Part shown: positions 1 to 9,888 of the stretch, in pieces
Position numbering within the stretch: position 1 is the first letter of the stretch
Layout: every line of letters begins with the position of its first letter
Assembly (NCBI RefSeq): GCF_016806125.1
Contig: NZ_CP047166.1
Coordinates: 1,922,001-1,986,000 of the forward strand
Direction: 5' to 3'
DNA from: Ponticoccus alexandrii
GTDB taxonomy: Bacteria > Pseudomonadota > Alphaproteobacteria > Rhodobacterales > Rhodobacteraceae
DNA: 64,000 nt
Notes under the pieces: generated by a model
The model's database searches: none
What the model was told of the DNA's origin: nothing
What the model saw: only the letters and a program-made list of their open reading frames with translations
Translations under genes and position numbers: made by a program

Positions 1-1
1 C

Positions 2-352
2 AAGCAGGCGCTCGAGGCGATCCGGCAGGGCGGTGTGCACGGGCTGGCCCATATCACCGGCGGCGGCCTGACGGAAAACCTGCCGCGCGTGCTGCCGGAC
101 GGCCTCGGCGCCAGCATCGACCTGTCCGCGTGGAGCCTGCCGTCCGTCTTCGGCTGGCTGCGCAAAACCGGCGGTATGGATCAGGCCGAGATGCTCAAGA
201 CCTTCAACTGCGGCATTGGCATGATCCTCGTGGTCGATGCCTCCCGCGCGCAGGCGCTGTCCGAGGCTCTGACTGCGATGGGCGAAACCCCGGTGCGGCT
301 GGGGCACGTGACGGCGGGGCAGGGCGTGACCTACGAGGGCGCGCTTTCGTGA
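2..352 (+). CDS. purM: Phosphoribosylformylglycinamidine cyclo-ligase, C-terminal part (partial at window edge)
   Basis: This is the last 116 codons of PurM, the AIR synthetase of purine biosynthesis, which closes FGAM to aminoimidazole ribotide using ATP. The reading frame is already open at base 2, so the start lies outside the window. Visible family features are the glycine-rich HITGGG stretch and the closing segment with FNCGIGM, typical of the PurM C-terminal domain. The stop codon overlaps the GTG start of purN by four bases (GTGA), so the two genes are probably translationally coupled. A purM-purN pair is a common arrangement in proteobacteria. Identification is firm; only the fragment length limits what can be said. 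Confidence 0.95.
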   Translation, partial: KQALEAIRQGGVHGLAHITGGGLTENLPRVLPDGLGASIDLSAWSLPSVFGWLRKTGGMDQAEMLKTFNCGIGMILVVDASRAQALSEALTAMGETPVRLGHVTAGQGVTYEGALS

Positions 353-936
353 AGCGAGTCGCCATCTTCATTTCGGGTGGCGGGTCCAACATGGTTTCGC
401 TGGTCGACGACATGACCGGCGATCACCCGGCGCGGCCCTGCCTGGTGCTGTCGAACAACGCCGATGCGGGCGGGCTGGCCAAGGCCGCCGCGCGGGGCAT
501 CCCGACGGCAGTGGTGGATCACCGGCCCTTCGGCGGCGACCGCGAGGCCTTCCAGGCCGCGCTCCGTGCCGAACTGGACAAGGCGGCGCCTGACATCCTG
601 TGCCTTGCCGGATTCATGCGGGTGCTGACCGCCTCTTTCGTGACGCCGTGGCGGGGACGGATGCTGAACATCCACCCCTCGCTGCTGCCGAAGTACCGCG
701 GCCTGCACACCCACGCCCGCGCATTGGAGGCCGGCGATGCAGAGCACGGCTGCACGGTGCACGAGGTGACGCCGGAACTGGACGAAGGCCCGATCCTCGG
801 GCAGGCCCGGATCGCGGTGAACCCCGGTGACACGCCGGACAGCCTCGCGGCGCGGGTGCTGGTGCAGGAGCACCGGCTTTACCCGGCGGTTCTGCGCCGG
901 TTTGCCGCCGGCGACCGGACCCCAGTGGCGCTTTAG
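349..936 (+). CDS. purN: Phosphoribosylglycinamide formyltransferase
   Basis: PurN transfers a formyl group from 10-formyl-tetrahydrofolate to GAR in the third step of purine biosynthesis. The 195-residue product has the expected length. The Gly-rich phosphate loop SGGGSNM lies at residues 9-15. The catalytic Asn-x-His pair is N107 and H109 within NIHPSLLPKYRG, and the catalytic Asp is D145 in ELDEGPIL, one residue later than E. coli numbering. I start the gene at GTG 349, which overlaps the purM stop. A longer open frame upstream in this phase runs inside purM and is not needed. Cytoplasmic enzyme, second gene of a purM-purN operon. Confidence 0.97.
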   Translation: MKRVAIFISGGGSNMVSLVDDMTGDHPARPCLVLSNNADAGGLAKAAARGIPTAVVDHRPFGGDREAFQAALRAELDKAAPDILCLAGFMRVLTASFVTPWRGRMLNIHPSLLPKYRGLHTHARALEAGDAEHGCTVHEVTPELDEGPILGQARIAVNPGDTPDSLAARVLVQEHRLYPAVLRRFAAGDRTPVAL

Positions 937-1032
937 CGGCATGGTTTCCATTTCCGCCCGTGCTGTTGTATGGTCGTCCCCGGGGCCTGAGTGACTTTTA
1001 CGAGCAACGATAATACAGAAAAGACTGCACCG

Positions 1033-2193
1033 ATGCGGACATTGACGACGACCGAAGATCTCGCAGCATTCTGCGAAGAGGCCAAGGGCCAACCCTATAT
1101 CACCGTCGACACGGAATTCCTGCGCGAACGGACCTATTATTCCAAGCTCTGCCTCGTGCAGCTGGCCTTGCCTGGCCAGGGCGACGAGAATGCGGTGCTG
1201 GTCGATCCGCTGGTCGAGGGGCTGTCGCTGGACCCGCTGATGGACCTCTTCCGGGATGAGAGCATCGTCAAGGTCTTCCACGCCGCGCGGCAGGATCTGG
1301 AGATCTTCCATATCGACAACGGCGTGATCCCCCGGCCTCTTTTCGACACGCAAGTGGCGGCCATGGTCTGCGGTTTCGGCGAACAGGTCGGCTATGAGAC
1401 ACTGGTCCGCAAGATCGCCAAGCAGCAGCTCGATAAAAGCTCGCGCTTCACCGACTGGTCCCGGCGCCCGCTGACTGACGCGCAGAAGACCTATGCGCTG
1501 GCCGATGTGACGCACCTGCGGCAGATCTACGAATACCTCGCCGCGCAGCTTGAGAAGACCGGGCGCGACCGCTGGGTGGCCGAGGAACTGGCGGTGCTGA
1601 CCGATCCCGAGACCTATGTGACCCATCCCGAGGATGCCTGGAAGCGGATCAAGACCCGGTCCAACTCGCCGCGCTTTCTGGCCATCGTGCAGGAACTGGC
1701 CGCCTTCCGCGAAACCCATGCCCAGACCCGCAACGTGCCGCGCAACCGCGTGTTCAAGGACGACGCGCTGGTCGAACTGGCCTCGACCAAACCCGCCGAC
1801 ATGGCCGACCTTGGCCGCTCCCGCCTGCTGCTGCGCGAAGCGCGCAAGGGCGATATCGCAGATGGTATCCTTGCTGCCGTGAAGGCCGGGCAGGAGCGTC
1901 CGAAGGACGGCCTGCCGCAGATCGACAAGAGCCGCGACAAGATGCAGGTGAACCCGGCGCTGGCGGATCTCCTGCGGGTGCTGCTGAAGGCCAAGACCGA
2001 AAGCTCGGGCGTGGCCTCAAAGCTGATCGCTCCCGCTGCCGACCTTGATGCGATCGCTGCCGGGGAACGCGATGTCGCGGCCCTGAAAGGCTGGCGCAAG
2101 GAGGTCTTCGGAGAGGACGCCCTGCGGCTCTGCGACGGCAGGATCGCCCTCACTGCCAAGGGCGTCGACGTCAAGGTCATCGAGCTGGACTAA
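1033..2193 (+). CDS. rnd: Ribonuclease D
   Basis: A 3'-5' exoribonuclease that trims tRNA precursors and other small RNAs. The N-terminal DEDDy exonuclease domain shows D26 and E28 in VDTEFLRER, D88 in HAARQDLEIF, and Y154 with D158 in YALADVTHL. An HRDC RNA-binding domain follows at roughly residues 205-285. I use ATG 1033, where homology begins (MRTLTTTEDLAAF). An upstream GTG at 991 would add 14 residues with no family support. The 386-residue length fits alphaproteobacterial RNase D, which carries one HRDC domain clearly and a second weakly. It stands alone, about 100 bases after purN, and is convergent with the next gene. Confidence 0.95.
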   Translation: MRTLTTTEDLAAFCEEAKGQPYITVDTEFLRERTYYSKLCLVQLALPGQGDENAVLVDPLVEGLSLDPLMDLFRDESIVKVFHAARQDLEIFHIDNGVIPRPLFDTQVAAMVCGFGEQVGYETLVRKIAKQQLDKSSRFTDWSRRPLTDAQKTYALADVTHLRQIYEYLAAQLEKTGRDRWVAEELAVLTDPETYVTHPEDAWKRIKTRSNSPRFLAIVQELAAFRETHAQTRNVPRNRVFKDDALVELASTKPADMADLGRSRLLLREARKGDIADGILAAVKAGQERPKDGLPQIDKSRDKMQVNPALADLLRVLLKAKTESSGVASKLIAPAADLDAIAAGERDVAALKGWRKEVFGEDALRLCDGRIALTAKGVDVKVIELD

Positions 2194-2253
2194 AGCCTGC
2201 GCGGCCGCGGGCGTGACGGGGGCCCCGTTCCGACAGCCTGACAATGGGGGTGA

Positions 2254-2270
2254 CCTGTCTCAGGGACAGG
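2254..2270. terminator. Small hairpin between convergent rnd and lipoprotein genes
   Basis: CCTGTC (2254-2259) and GACAGG (2265-2270) form a perfect six-base stem with a five-base loop, 60 bases after the rnd stop. There is no T tract, so termination is only a guess. Confidence 0.3.
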
Positions 2271-2329
2271 CCGACGTTGCCGCTTGCGGGCTACGTTTCG
2301 CGATGACGTGGGTTGATCGGGTCGGGGTC

Positions 2330-2836
2330 TCAGCGCCGGACGGAACGCACGTTCCGCGCACCCTTGACGTGGATGACACCGACCTCGGCCAGCTGGGCAT
2401 CGGTCAGCCAGACGGCGGCGGTCAGGGTACGCGACCAGTCAGTGCCGCGCGCGGCAGCCACCTGCACACCGCGCAGCTCGTAGGTCAGCACGCCGTTGCC
2501 GGTCTCAGCCGCGACCGGAATCAGCCGCACCTCGAAGGGGCCCTGCATGTCCGACACACCGGTGGCGCGGATCACGGCCCCGCCCGGGCGCCGCTCGACC
2601 AGAAGCTCCGAGACCTCTCCGATCAGAGACCCGGCATAGGCGGCGTCTTCCTCGCTGCGCCTGAAAATGCTGTTGTTCCGGCGCGGGATCAGCGGGTTGG
2701 CCGCCGTGCCGTCCGAAACCGGGCGCGAGACGCTGTTGCCGAACCAGTTGAAGGGGTTGATCCGCGACTCGCGGACGGTGCCGCAGCTGGTCAGCACGAG
2801 TGCCGAGAGCACGAGAACGGAGATCGGTCTGAACAT
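2330..2836 (-). CDS. Small outer-membrane-type lipoprotein, function unknown
   Basis: A 168-residue protein with a lipoprotein signal peptide: a short basic start, a hydrophobic stretch, and the lipobox LTSC with the lipidated cysteine at residue 18. The mature part has no cysteine or enzyme motif that I recognise. It contains charged and beta-prone segments (EVSELLVERRPGG, GPFEVRLIPV) consistent with a small globular periplasmic domain. The frame opens with GTG then ATG; I choose the ATG at 2836, with AAGGGG about ten bases upstream. The gene is convergent with rnd and divergent from sufE. Proteins of this size and layout are common as hypothetical lipoproteins in Rhodobacteraceae, but I assign no function. 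Confidence 0.85.
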   Translation of the reverse strand: MFRPISVLVLSALVLTSCGTVRESRINPFNWFGNSVSRPVSDGTAANPLIPRRNNSIFRRSEEDAAYAGSLIGEVSELLVERRPGGAVIRATGVSDMQGPFEVRLIPVAAETGNGVLTYELRGVQVAAARGTDWSRTLTAAVWLTDAQLAEVGVIHVKGARNVRSVRR

Positions 2837-3005
2837 CACGGGCTGCCCCTTCTTGCCTTGTGCCGAAAGGCCTAGCGCAATTGAAGGGCCTTGAAAAGCA
2901 CCCGCCGGACCGGGGCGATGGAAAAGCCGGTGCCGTTGTGGGGTCGCGGGGCTGGACCTTTGCGCTGTTCCTGCCTACCTCGGGCAGAAGAAGGAGACAT
3001 GGCAG

Positions 3006-3416
3006 ATGGCACAGGCGGCATTCGAAGCGGTGGTCGAGGATTTCGAGTTCCTGGAGGACTGGGAAGACCGCTACCGCATGGTGATCGAGATGGGCAAGGC
3101 GATGGAGCCGTTGCCCGAGGCGCTGAAGGTGCCCGCCACCAAGGTCGAGGGTTGCGCCAGCCAGGTCTGGCTGCACATGACCCCGGATGCCGGGGTCTTC
3201 CACTTTCACGGCGAAAGCGACGCGCTGATCGTCAAGGGGCTGATTGCCCTGCTGCAGCGGCTCTACGATGGCCTGCCCCTGTCCGACGTGTCGGCTGTGG
3301 ACGCCCGCGCCGAACTGGGCCGGCTTGGCCTGCATGATCACCTGTCGGCGCAGCGTTCGAACGGCCTGCGGGCGATGATAGAGCGTATCCGGGCCGAGGC
3401 GCAGGCGGCAGTGTAA
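3006..3416 (+). CDS. sufE: SufE-family cysteine desulfuration protein
   Basis: SufE takes persulfide sulfur from the cysteine desulfurase SufS and passes it to the Fe-S scaffold. The 136-residue protein has the family length and the active-site cysteine at C50 in KVEGCASQVWL. An AAGGAG site at 2991-2996 sits nine bases before ATG 3006. A nearer ATG at 2999 is out of frame. It is not next to the other suf genes here, which is usual for this family in alphaproteobacteria. It is followed at once by a copy of the dispersed hairpin element and then by the convergent trpE. Confidence 0.95.
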   Translation: MAQAAFEAVVEDFEFLEDWEDRYRMVIEMGKAMEPLPEALKVPATKVEGCASQVWLHMTPDAGVFHFHGESDALIVKGLIALLQRLYDGLPLSDVSAVDARAELGRLGLHDHLSAQRSNGLRAMIERIRAEAQAAV

Positions 3417-3418
3417 AA

Positions 3419-3475
3419 GGGGGCTCTGCCCCCCAGCCTGCGGCCTCCCCCCGCGGTATTTGGGGACCAAAGAAG
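3419..3475 (+). repeat. Dispersed hairpin-tail repeat, copy A
   Basis: The copy begins with the hairpin GGGGGC-TCT-GCCCCC (3419-3433) and continues through a C-rich arm to the conserved tail GGTATTTGGGGACCAAAGAA. It sits directly after the sufE stop, in the same orientation as sufE. Confidence 0.75.
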
Positions 3476-3681
3476 CAGGGGAGTCTTTCTAGACGCTCAG
3501 TTTTCTCTCAGAAAAGCCGCCAGATCGTGCGTAGTCGATTCCGCCTGGGTCCACCCCCGCTCCCGATTTTTGCCTTGAAACATGCACTCTGGGAGGCGGG
3601 GGCTTCTCCGGTCGCGGTCATCGGCGCCTCCGCCTGTACCGCAACTCGAGAAGACGCTATTTTGGTTAAGAAACCGTTGCG

Positions 3682-3735
3682 CTTCTTTGGTCCAAAAATA
3701 CCTCGGGGGGCGCGCAGCGCGGGGGCAGAGCCCCC
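3682..3735 (-). repeat. Dispersed hairpin-tail repeat, copy B (inverted)
   Basis: Read on the minus strand it has the same order as copy A: GGGGGCTCTGCCCCC hairpin (3721-3735), spacer, then GGTATTTTTGGACCAAAGAA. It lies just downstream of trpE and is oriented with it, so copies A and B face each other. Confidence 0.75.
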
Positions 3736-3762
3736 TCCGAACCCCGCATCCGTATGCGCCCG

Positions 3763-5277
<1,515 letters not shown>

Positions 5278-5287
5278 GGGCGGGACC

Positions 5288-7141
5288 TTACTGGAAGTTC
5301 GCGTGTACGGCGTTCAATGCCGCCTGATCGATGCTGACACCCGCGCGGTCCTGAATGTCGGTCGCCAGCGCGCGGAAGAGATCCTGCGCCACGTCCTGTG
5401 CCGCCTGATCGCCGAAGAACCGCGCCAGCTGCTGCGCCTGCGGGCTTTCGGTCTCGGCGGGCAGGATGTCGTCCAGGCGCACCACGATCGCGCTGTCGCC
5501 GGTGGCAATGGCCGCGGTTTCGGCGGGGCGCATGGTAAAGACGCGTTCCAGAACCTCGGGCGGCAGGTCGGAGCCGAAAGAGGTGCGCGACAGCCCGGTT
5601 TCGGTGCGCTGCTCCAGTCCCATTTCCTCGAAGCTGGCGTCCCCGGCCAGCGGCGTCAGCAGGGCCTCGGCCTGTTCCAGCGCGGCATTGGCGCGGGCCT
5701 GTGCATCGTAGGCGGCGCGGACGTCGTCGCGAACCTCTTCGAAAGGGTAGGGCGCGGCCTCGGCGATGCCGTCGACACGCAGCGCGAAGACGCCACCATC
5801 GCCCAGATCGGCGACCTCGGGATAATCGCCCTCTTCGGCGGCTTCGGCGGCGGCGCGGAAGGCCTCGTAGCCCGTCACCGCCCCTTCGGCCCGTGAATTC
5901 CAGTCGATCTGCCCCAGCACCATGTCGGTTGTCTCGGCCAGTTCCTCCAGCGTCACACCTCCGGCGAGTTCGTCGTCGAAGCCCTGCGCCTGCTGTTCGA
6001 CCACGCGGCGCGCGCGGTCCAGCGCAAGCTCGCCGCGCAGATCGGGCAGCGCGTCCTCAAAGCTGGTTTCCTGCGCGGGCAGGACGGCGTTGACGCGGTA
6101 GAGCGCGACGCCGAGGTCGCTTTGCGCGGGGCCGACGACGCTGCCGACCTCTGCAGCAAAGACGGTCTCGGCGGCCTCGCCCAGATCGGTGCGGCTGACG
6201 TCGCCCAGATCGACGTCGGCGAGGTCGAGATCGCGTTCCGCCACGAGGTCCTCGAAGGTCACCTCCCCGGCGGCGATGCGCTCTGCCGCGTCCTGCGCCG
6301 CCGCCTCGTTGGCGAAGACGAGCCGTTCGGCCAGCCGCCGCTCGGGCATGTTGTACTGCGCCGAGCGCTCGTCATAGGCGGCGCGCAGCGCATCCTCGTC
6401 GACCTCGACGGTCTCGACGATCATCTCGGGCGTCAGCCAGGCATAGGTGATGTCCTTGGTCCGGGGCCGGGTGAAGGCGCCGATGTTCTCTTCGTAGAAG
6501 GCGCGCAGGTCGTCCTCGGAGGCCTCGGTGGTGCCGGTGTCCAGATCGCCCGCGTCGGCGCTGACCTCGGCCCAGCTGAAGCTGCGGCGCTCGCCGGTAT
6601 AGGCGATGAGCGTGTCCAGATAGGCCGGGGGCATCTTGATGCCGGCCAGAACCGCGCCCTGCAGCAGGGTCGAGGCGCTTTCGCCGCGCAGCTGTTCCTC
6701 GAACTCGCGTTCCGACAGGCCGGCGTTTTCCAGAGTCATGCGGTAGGCTTCGCGGTTGAAGCTGCCGTCGGTCCCGCGAAAGGCCTGGATCGCGCGCAGG
6801 TCCTGCGCCAGCTTGTCGTCGCCGACCGAGATGCCCAGCATGTCGGCCTCTTCCTTCAGGGCGGCGGTCACCACCATCTGCGACAGCACCTGCTGCGGGA
6901 TGTTGCGGGCCTGCGCCTGCTGGAAGGTCATGGCGCCGCCCTGCTGGGCCTCGATGGCGCGTATCTCGTTTTGCAGGCTGCGGGCGTAGGTCGAGACCGG
7001 GATCGGGGTCTCGCCAACAGAGCCGATGCTGCGGAGATTGCCCGAGAAGCTGGTCGCGCCGAAGCCCCCCAGCGCCAGCAGCAGAAGCCCCAGCAACAGC
7101 CAGCCTGCCATCCCGCCGAGTTTCCCGGTTTTGCGTGCCAT
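5288..7141 (-). CDS. ppiD: PpiD-like periplasmic folding chaperone (SurA_N / parvulin type)
   Basis: A 617-residue inner-membrane-anchored chaperone. A basic N-terminus is followed by one membrane segment at about residues 14-33 (WLLLGLLLLALGG). Next come a SurA-like N-terminal domain (about 35-200), a parvulin-type rotamase-like region (about 230-370), and a second long helical region. The length and order match PpiD, which helps newly exported proteins leave the SecYEG translocon. Whether the rotamase is active cannot be judged from sequence alone. It lies between an aminotransferase gene (36-base gap) and trpE (10-base gap), forming an operon. Pairing with trpE is familiar from Rhodobacteraceae, though no functional link is evident. 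Confidence 0.9.
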   Translation of the reverse strand: MARKTGKLGGMAGWLLLGLLLLALGGFGATSFSGNLRSIGSVGETPIPVSTYARSLQNEIRAIEAQQGGAMTFQQAQARNIPQQVLSQMVVTAALKEEADMLGISVGDDKLAQDLRAIQAFRGTDGSFNREAYRMTLENAGLSEREFEEQLRGESASTLLQGAVLAGIKMPPAYLDTLIAYTGERRSFSWAEVSADAGDLDTGTTEASEDDLRAFYEENIGAFTRPRTKDITYAWLTPEMIVETVEVDEDALRAAYDERSAQYNMPERRLAERLVFANEAAAQDAAERIAAGEVTFEDLVAERDLDLADVDLGDVSRTDLGEAAETVFAAEVGSVVGPAQSDLGVALYRVNAVLPAQETSFEDALPDLRGELALDRARRVVEQQAQGFDDELAGGVTLEELAETTDMVLGQIDWNSRAEGAVTGYEAFRAAAEAAEEGDYPEVADLGDGGVFALRVDGIAEAAPYPFEEVRDDVRAAYDAQARANAALEQAEALLTPLAGDASFEEMGLEQRTETGLSRTSFGSDLPPEVLERVFTMRPAETAAIATGDSAIVVRLDDILPAETESPQAQQLARFFGDQAAQDVAQDLFRALATDIQDRAGVSIDQAALNAVHANFQ

Positions 7142-7177
7142 GCTGCGCTCCTCTGCCCGCGAATTTTCCGGGCTTGT

Positions 7178-8374
7178 CTACGCTGCGCCCGAAGGGGTGG
7201 CAAGGGGGCCCTCCACCCCTGCCAGCCGGTCGAGGACCCGGGCCAGACCGGCGCTGTCGGTATTGGCGAAGGCGACGCGCAGGCAACGGTCGCCAGAGGC
7301 ATCGCCGGGCGGCGTGAACATGGTGGCGGGGAGCGTCAACACCCCTGCCTCGCGCACGAGCCGCGGGGCGAGGGCGGCAGAACCCTCGGCGAAGGGGTGT
7401 TCGAGATAGGCGAAATAGGCGCCGAGCCCGCGCAGCCGCCAGCCGCGATCCAGCAGAAGGCCGAAACCTCCGGCGATGGCGGCGCGGCGCCTCAGGATCT
7501 CCTGCCGCTGTGCGTCTTTCCAGTCGCCCAGGTTCTGCAGGCCCCAGAGCGCGGCCTTCTGGCCCAGCGTCGGGGCGCAGATCGCCACGGTGTCCTGAAA
7601 CTTCTCGATCTGGCGCAGCAGGTCGGGGTTGGCGATCACCGCGCCGACGCGGTGGCCGGTCAGGCGGTAGGCCTTGGAGAAGCTGTAGAGCTGGATCAGC
7701 GTGTCGTCCCACCCGGGCGTGGTCAGCAGGTCGTGCGGCGCGCCGGGGCGGGAATGGAAGTCGCGGTAGGTCTCGTCGACGATCAGCTTCAGCCCGTGTT
7801 CGCGGGCAAGTGCGAAGAAGGCGCGCAGGGTTTCGGGCGGGTATTCGACGCCGGTCGGATTGTTGGGTGTGACCAGCGCGATGGCGCGCGTCCGGTCGGT
7901 GATCAGGGCGCGTGCCGCCTCGGCATCGGGGATCAGGTCCGCGCCGGTGGGCAGCGGCACGGCGCGCACGCCGCTCATGTCCAGCCACATCTTGTGATTG
8001 AAGTACCACGGCACCGGCAGGATGACCTCTGCGCCCTCGCTCGTCAGCGCCGAAAGCGTCGCGGCGAAGGCCTGATTGCAGCCCTGCGTGATGCCGACCT
8101 GCTCTGGCGCGACGGGGCCGCCGTAATGCGCGGCCCAGTCGGCGGCGAGGGCGGCGCGCAGGTCCGGCAAGCCGAGGACGGGGCCATAGAGGTGCGTTGC
8201 GGGTTCGTGCAGGAAGCCGGCCATGGCGGTCAGCATCTCGGGCGGCGGGGCCTCGGCGGGGGCTGCCTGACTGAGGTTGATCAGCGGGCGGTCCGGAGGG
8301 AAGGTGACGCCCTTCAGCCAGCGCTGCGCTTCGGGGATGGGCGGGAAGAAGGTGGCGTCGGTGCGGCTTGTCAT
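7178..8374 (-). CDS. PLP-dependent aminotransferase, class I/II
   Basis: A 398-residue fold-type I aminotransferase of the aspartate aminotransferase superfamily. The PLP-binding lysine is K234 in YSFSKAYRLTG. The substrate-side motif NNPTGVEYP sits near residues 171-179, with VDETYRD at about 199-205. ATG 8374 is chosen because upstream residues in the same frame run through a repeat copy and are not protein-like. The exact amino donor and acceptor cannot be read from these motifs. It is the first gene of the apparent aminotransferase-ppiD-trpE run on the minus strand. A second, distantly related aminotransferase occurs at 56058. Confidence 0.9.
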   Translation of the reverse strand: MTSRTDATFFPPIPEAQRWLKGVTFPPDRPLINLSQAAPAEAPPPEMLTAMAGFLHEPATHLYGPVLGLPDLRAALAADWAAHYGGPVAPEQVGITQGCNQAFAATLSALTSEGAEVILPVPWYFNHKMWLDMSGVRAVPLPTGADLIPDAEAARALITDRTRAIALVTPNNPTGVEYPPETLRAFFALAREHGLKLIVDETYRDFHSRPGAPHDLLTTPGWDDTLIQLYSFSKAYRLTGHRVGAVIANPDLLRQIEKFQDTVAICAPTLGQKAALWGLQNLGDWKDAQRQEILRRRAAIAGGFGLLLDRGWRLRGLGAYFAYLEHPFAEGSAALAPRLVREAGVLTLPATMFTPPGDASGDRCLRVAFANTDSAGLARVLDRLAGVEGPLATPSGAA

Positions 8375-8410
8375 GGCGGCCTCGGGTCTGGACGGGAGGC
8401 TTGGGGAAGA

Positions 8411-8467
8411 GCGGGCGCTGCCCCCCGGCCTGCGGCCTCCCCCCGGGATATTTCGGGACAGAAGAAG
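8411..8467 (+). repeat. Dispersed hairpin-tail repeat, copy C
   Basis: The hairpin arm GCGCTGCCCCCC is followed by a C-rich spacer and the tail GGATATTTCGGGACAGAAGA. It lies between the HxlR regulator and the aminotransferase, both on the minus strand. It is the one copy oriented opposite to the gene upstream of it. Confidence 0.7.
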
Positions 8468-8477
8468 GGCGGGCGGA

Positions 8478-8876
8478 TCAGGCCGCGTCGAAAGTCGCGC
8501 GGGCGGCGCGGATCGAGGCATGGTTTTCCTCGGCCCATGTGCTCAGGGCCGCGATCGGATGCAGTGCGGAGCGGCCAAGGTCGGTCAGCGCGTATTCCAC
8601 CGCCGGGGGTTTGGTCGGGTAGACGGTTCGCGCGATCATGCCGTCGCGTTCGAGGTCGCGCAGGGTCTGGGTCAGCATCCGCTTGGAGATGTCGCCGACC
8701 TGCCGTTGCAGGGCAGAGAAGCGTTGCGGCGCGGCTTCGAGGTTTATGAGGATGAGCAGTGTCCATTTCTGGCCGACCCGGTCGAGCACGTCGCGGATAG
8801 GGCATTTGCCGTCGTCGTCGGGCGCGATGCGGTAGGCCTCTGCAAAGAGGCGGTTCCCGCTATGTAACCTGGTCAT
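8478..8876 (-). CDS. HxlR-family transcriptional regulator
   Basis: A 132-residue winged-helix regulator of the HxlR/DUF24 family. Characteristic features are the N-terminal cysteine C25 in KCPIRDV, which in several members senses quinones or electrophiles, the helix [12 protein letters not shown], and the wing region [19 protein letters not shown] followed by VEYALTDLG. It is divergently transcribed from a QorB-like oxidoreductase across a 90-base gap that contains palindromes. E. coli has the same layout (ytfG/qorB with ytfH). I infer that it represses the oxidoreductase gene and itself, with C25 as a possible redox switch. Confidence 0.93.
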   Translation of the reverse strand: MTRLHSGNRLFAEAYRIAPDDDGKCPIRDVLDRVGQKWTLLILINLEAAPQRFSALQRQVGDISKRMLTQTLRDLERDGMIARTVYPTKPPAVEYALTDLGRSALHPIAALSTWAEENHASIRAARATFDAA

Positions 8877-8904
8877 TGGATTGTGCCTCCTTCACCGCTT
8901 GGAT

Positions 8905-8966
8905 TTGCCGGTCTACATTTGAGACCATATCCCGATTCGGGACCATTGTGTAGAAAGGACTGATCC
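8905..8966 (+). promoter_or_regulatory. Divergent control region: promoter with nested palindromes
   Basis: A plausible plus-strand promoter is TTGCCG (8905-8910), 17 bases, then TATCCC (8928-8933). A perfect palindrome TCCCGA-T-TCGGGA (8930-8942) overlaps the -10. An outer inverted pair CTACA (8913-8917) and TGTAG (8949-8953), plus a GRGACCAT direct repeat, surround it. AAAGGA (8954-8959) is the ribosome binding site of the next gene. This is the natural place for the adjacent HxlR protein to bind. Confidence 0.55.
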
Positions 8967-9845
8967 ATGGGATTGAACTATCTCGTGACAGGGGCCTCTG
9001 GCCAGTTCGGCGCGCTCGTGATCGAGGCGTTGCTGAAGACAGAGACGCCTGAGAGTATCGGCGCGCTGGTGCGCCGGCCCGAGGCGACTGCGGCGCTGGA
9101 GGCGCAGGGCGTCGTGGTGCGTCAGGGTGACTACACGGATGCGGCGTCGCTGCGCGTGGCCTTCGACGGGGTGGAGCGGCTGCTGCTGATCTCGTCGAGC
9201 GAAGTGGGAGCGCGCGCGGCGCAGCACCAGACGGCCATCGACGCGGCGGTGGCGGCGGGCGTGGGCTTCGTGGCCTATACCTCTATCCTGCGCGCCACGG
9301 AGTCTCCGCTGACGATCCTGCCGGAGGAGCATGTGGTGACGGAACGGGCGCTGGCGGCCTCGGGGCTGCGCTACGCGGTGCTGCGCAATGGCTGGTACAG
9401 CGAGAACTACGCCATGGGAGCGGGCACGGCGGTGGACCTTGGCGCGCTTTACGGTGCGGCCGGCGCGGGGCGCGTCTCTGGCGCGGCGCGGCGCGACTAT
9501 GCCGAGGCGGCGGCGGCGGTCCTGCGCGGCGATCTGCCCGAGAGCGGCACGGTCTACGAGCTTGCCGGGGACGAGGCCTTCACGCTGGCGGAATTCGCGG
9601 CGGAGATCTCTGCCCTCAGCGGCAAGGACGTGCCCTATGTCGCGCTGGACGAGGCGGGCTACAAGGAAGCACTGCTGGGGGCGGGCCTGCCGGAGCCGCT
9701 GGCGGCGATGCTGGCGGACAGCGACCGCGGCGCGGCGGAGGGCGGGCTTTACAGCGAGGACCGGAGCCTGTCGCGGTTGATCGGCCGCCCGACGACGGAT
9801 TGGCGAGAGACGCTGCGCGCGGTGCTTGTGCCTGACGCCGGCTGA
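8967..9845 (+). CDS. NmrA-type NAD(P)H:quinone oxidoreductase (QorB-like)
   Basis: A 292-residue atypical short-chain dehydrogenase of the NmrA/QorB group. The Rossmann motif VTGASGQFG is at residues 7-15. The family stretch LLLISSSEVGARAAQHQ follows the second beta-alpha unit, and the YTSILRA segment marks the substrate region. QorB of E. coli (YtfG) reduces quinones with NADPH, and the gene there sits next to the HxlR regulator ytfH, exactly as here. I infer a role in detoxifying quinones or electrophiles. The gene is single and is followed by a copy of the dispersed repeat. Confidence 0.88.
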   Translation: MGLNYLVTGASGQFGALVIEALLKTETPESIGALVRRPEATAALEAQGVVVRQGDYTDAASLRVAFDGVERLLLISSSEVGARAAQHQTAIDAAVAAGVGFVAYTSILRATESPLTILPEEHVVTERALAASGLRYAVLRNGWYSENYAMGAGTAVDLGALYGAAGAGRVSGAARRDYAEAAAAVLRGDLPESGTVYELAGDEAFTLAEFAAEISALSGKDVPYVALDEAGYKEALLGAGLPEPLAAMLADSDRGAAEGGLYSEDRSLSRLIGRPTTDWRETLRAVLVPDAG

Positions 9846-9888
9846 AGGGTTTCCAAGATGTGCCCCCTTGCGGGGGGCGCATTCACCC

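Larger units (their letters stand above)
3417..3762. other. Convergent intergenic region holding two inverted copies of the dispersed repeat
   Basis: This 346-base stretch lies between the sufE and trpE stops. A forward repeat copy (3419-3475) and an inverted copy (3682-3735) bracket about 200 bases with no convincing gene. A 28-codon minus-strand frame ending at 3497 has a possible ATG near 3580 but no clear ribosome binding site, so I do not call it. Confidence 0.7.

Noticed and set aside
3497-3583. A 28-codon minus-strand gene between the repeat copies
   Set aside because: No ribosome binding site or family, and it lies between two repeat elements.
5278-5287. trp attenuator or leader peptide before trpE
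   Set aside because: Only ten bases separate trpE from the upstream gene, leaving no room for a leader.
6122-8749. An 875-codon plus-strand frame across ppiD and the aminotransferase
   Set aside because: It is a shadow of two well-supported minus-strand genes and has no recognisable motifs.
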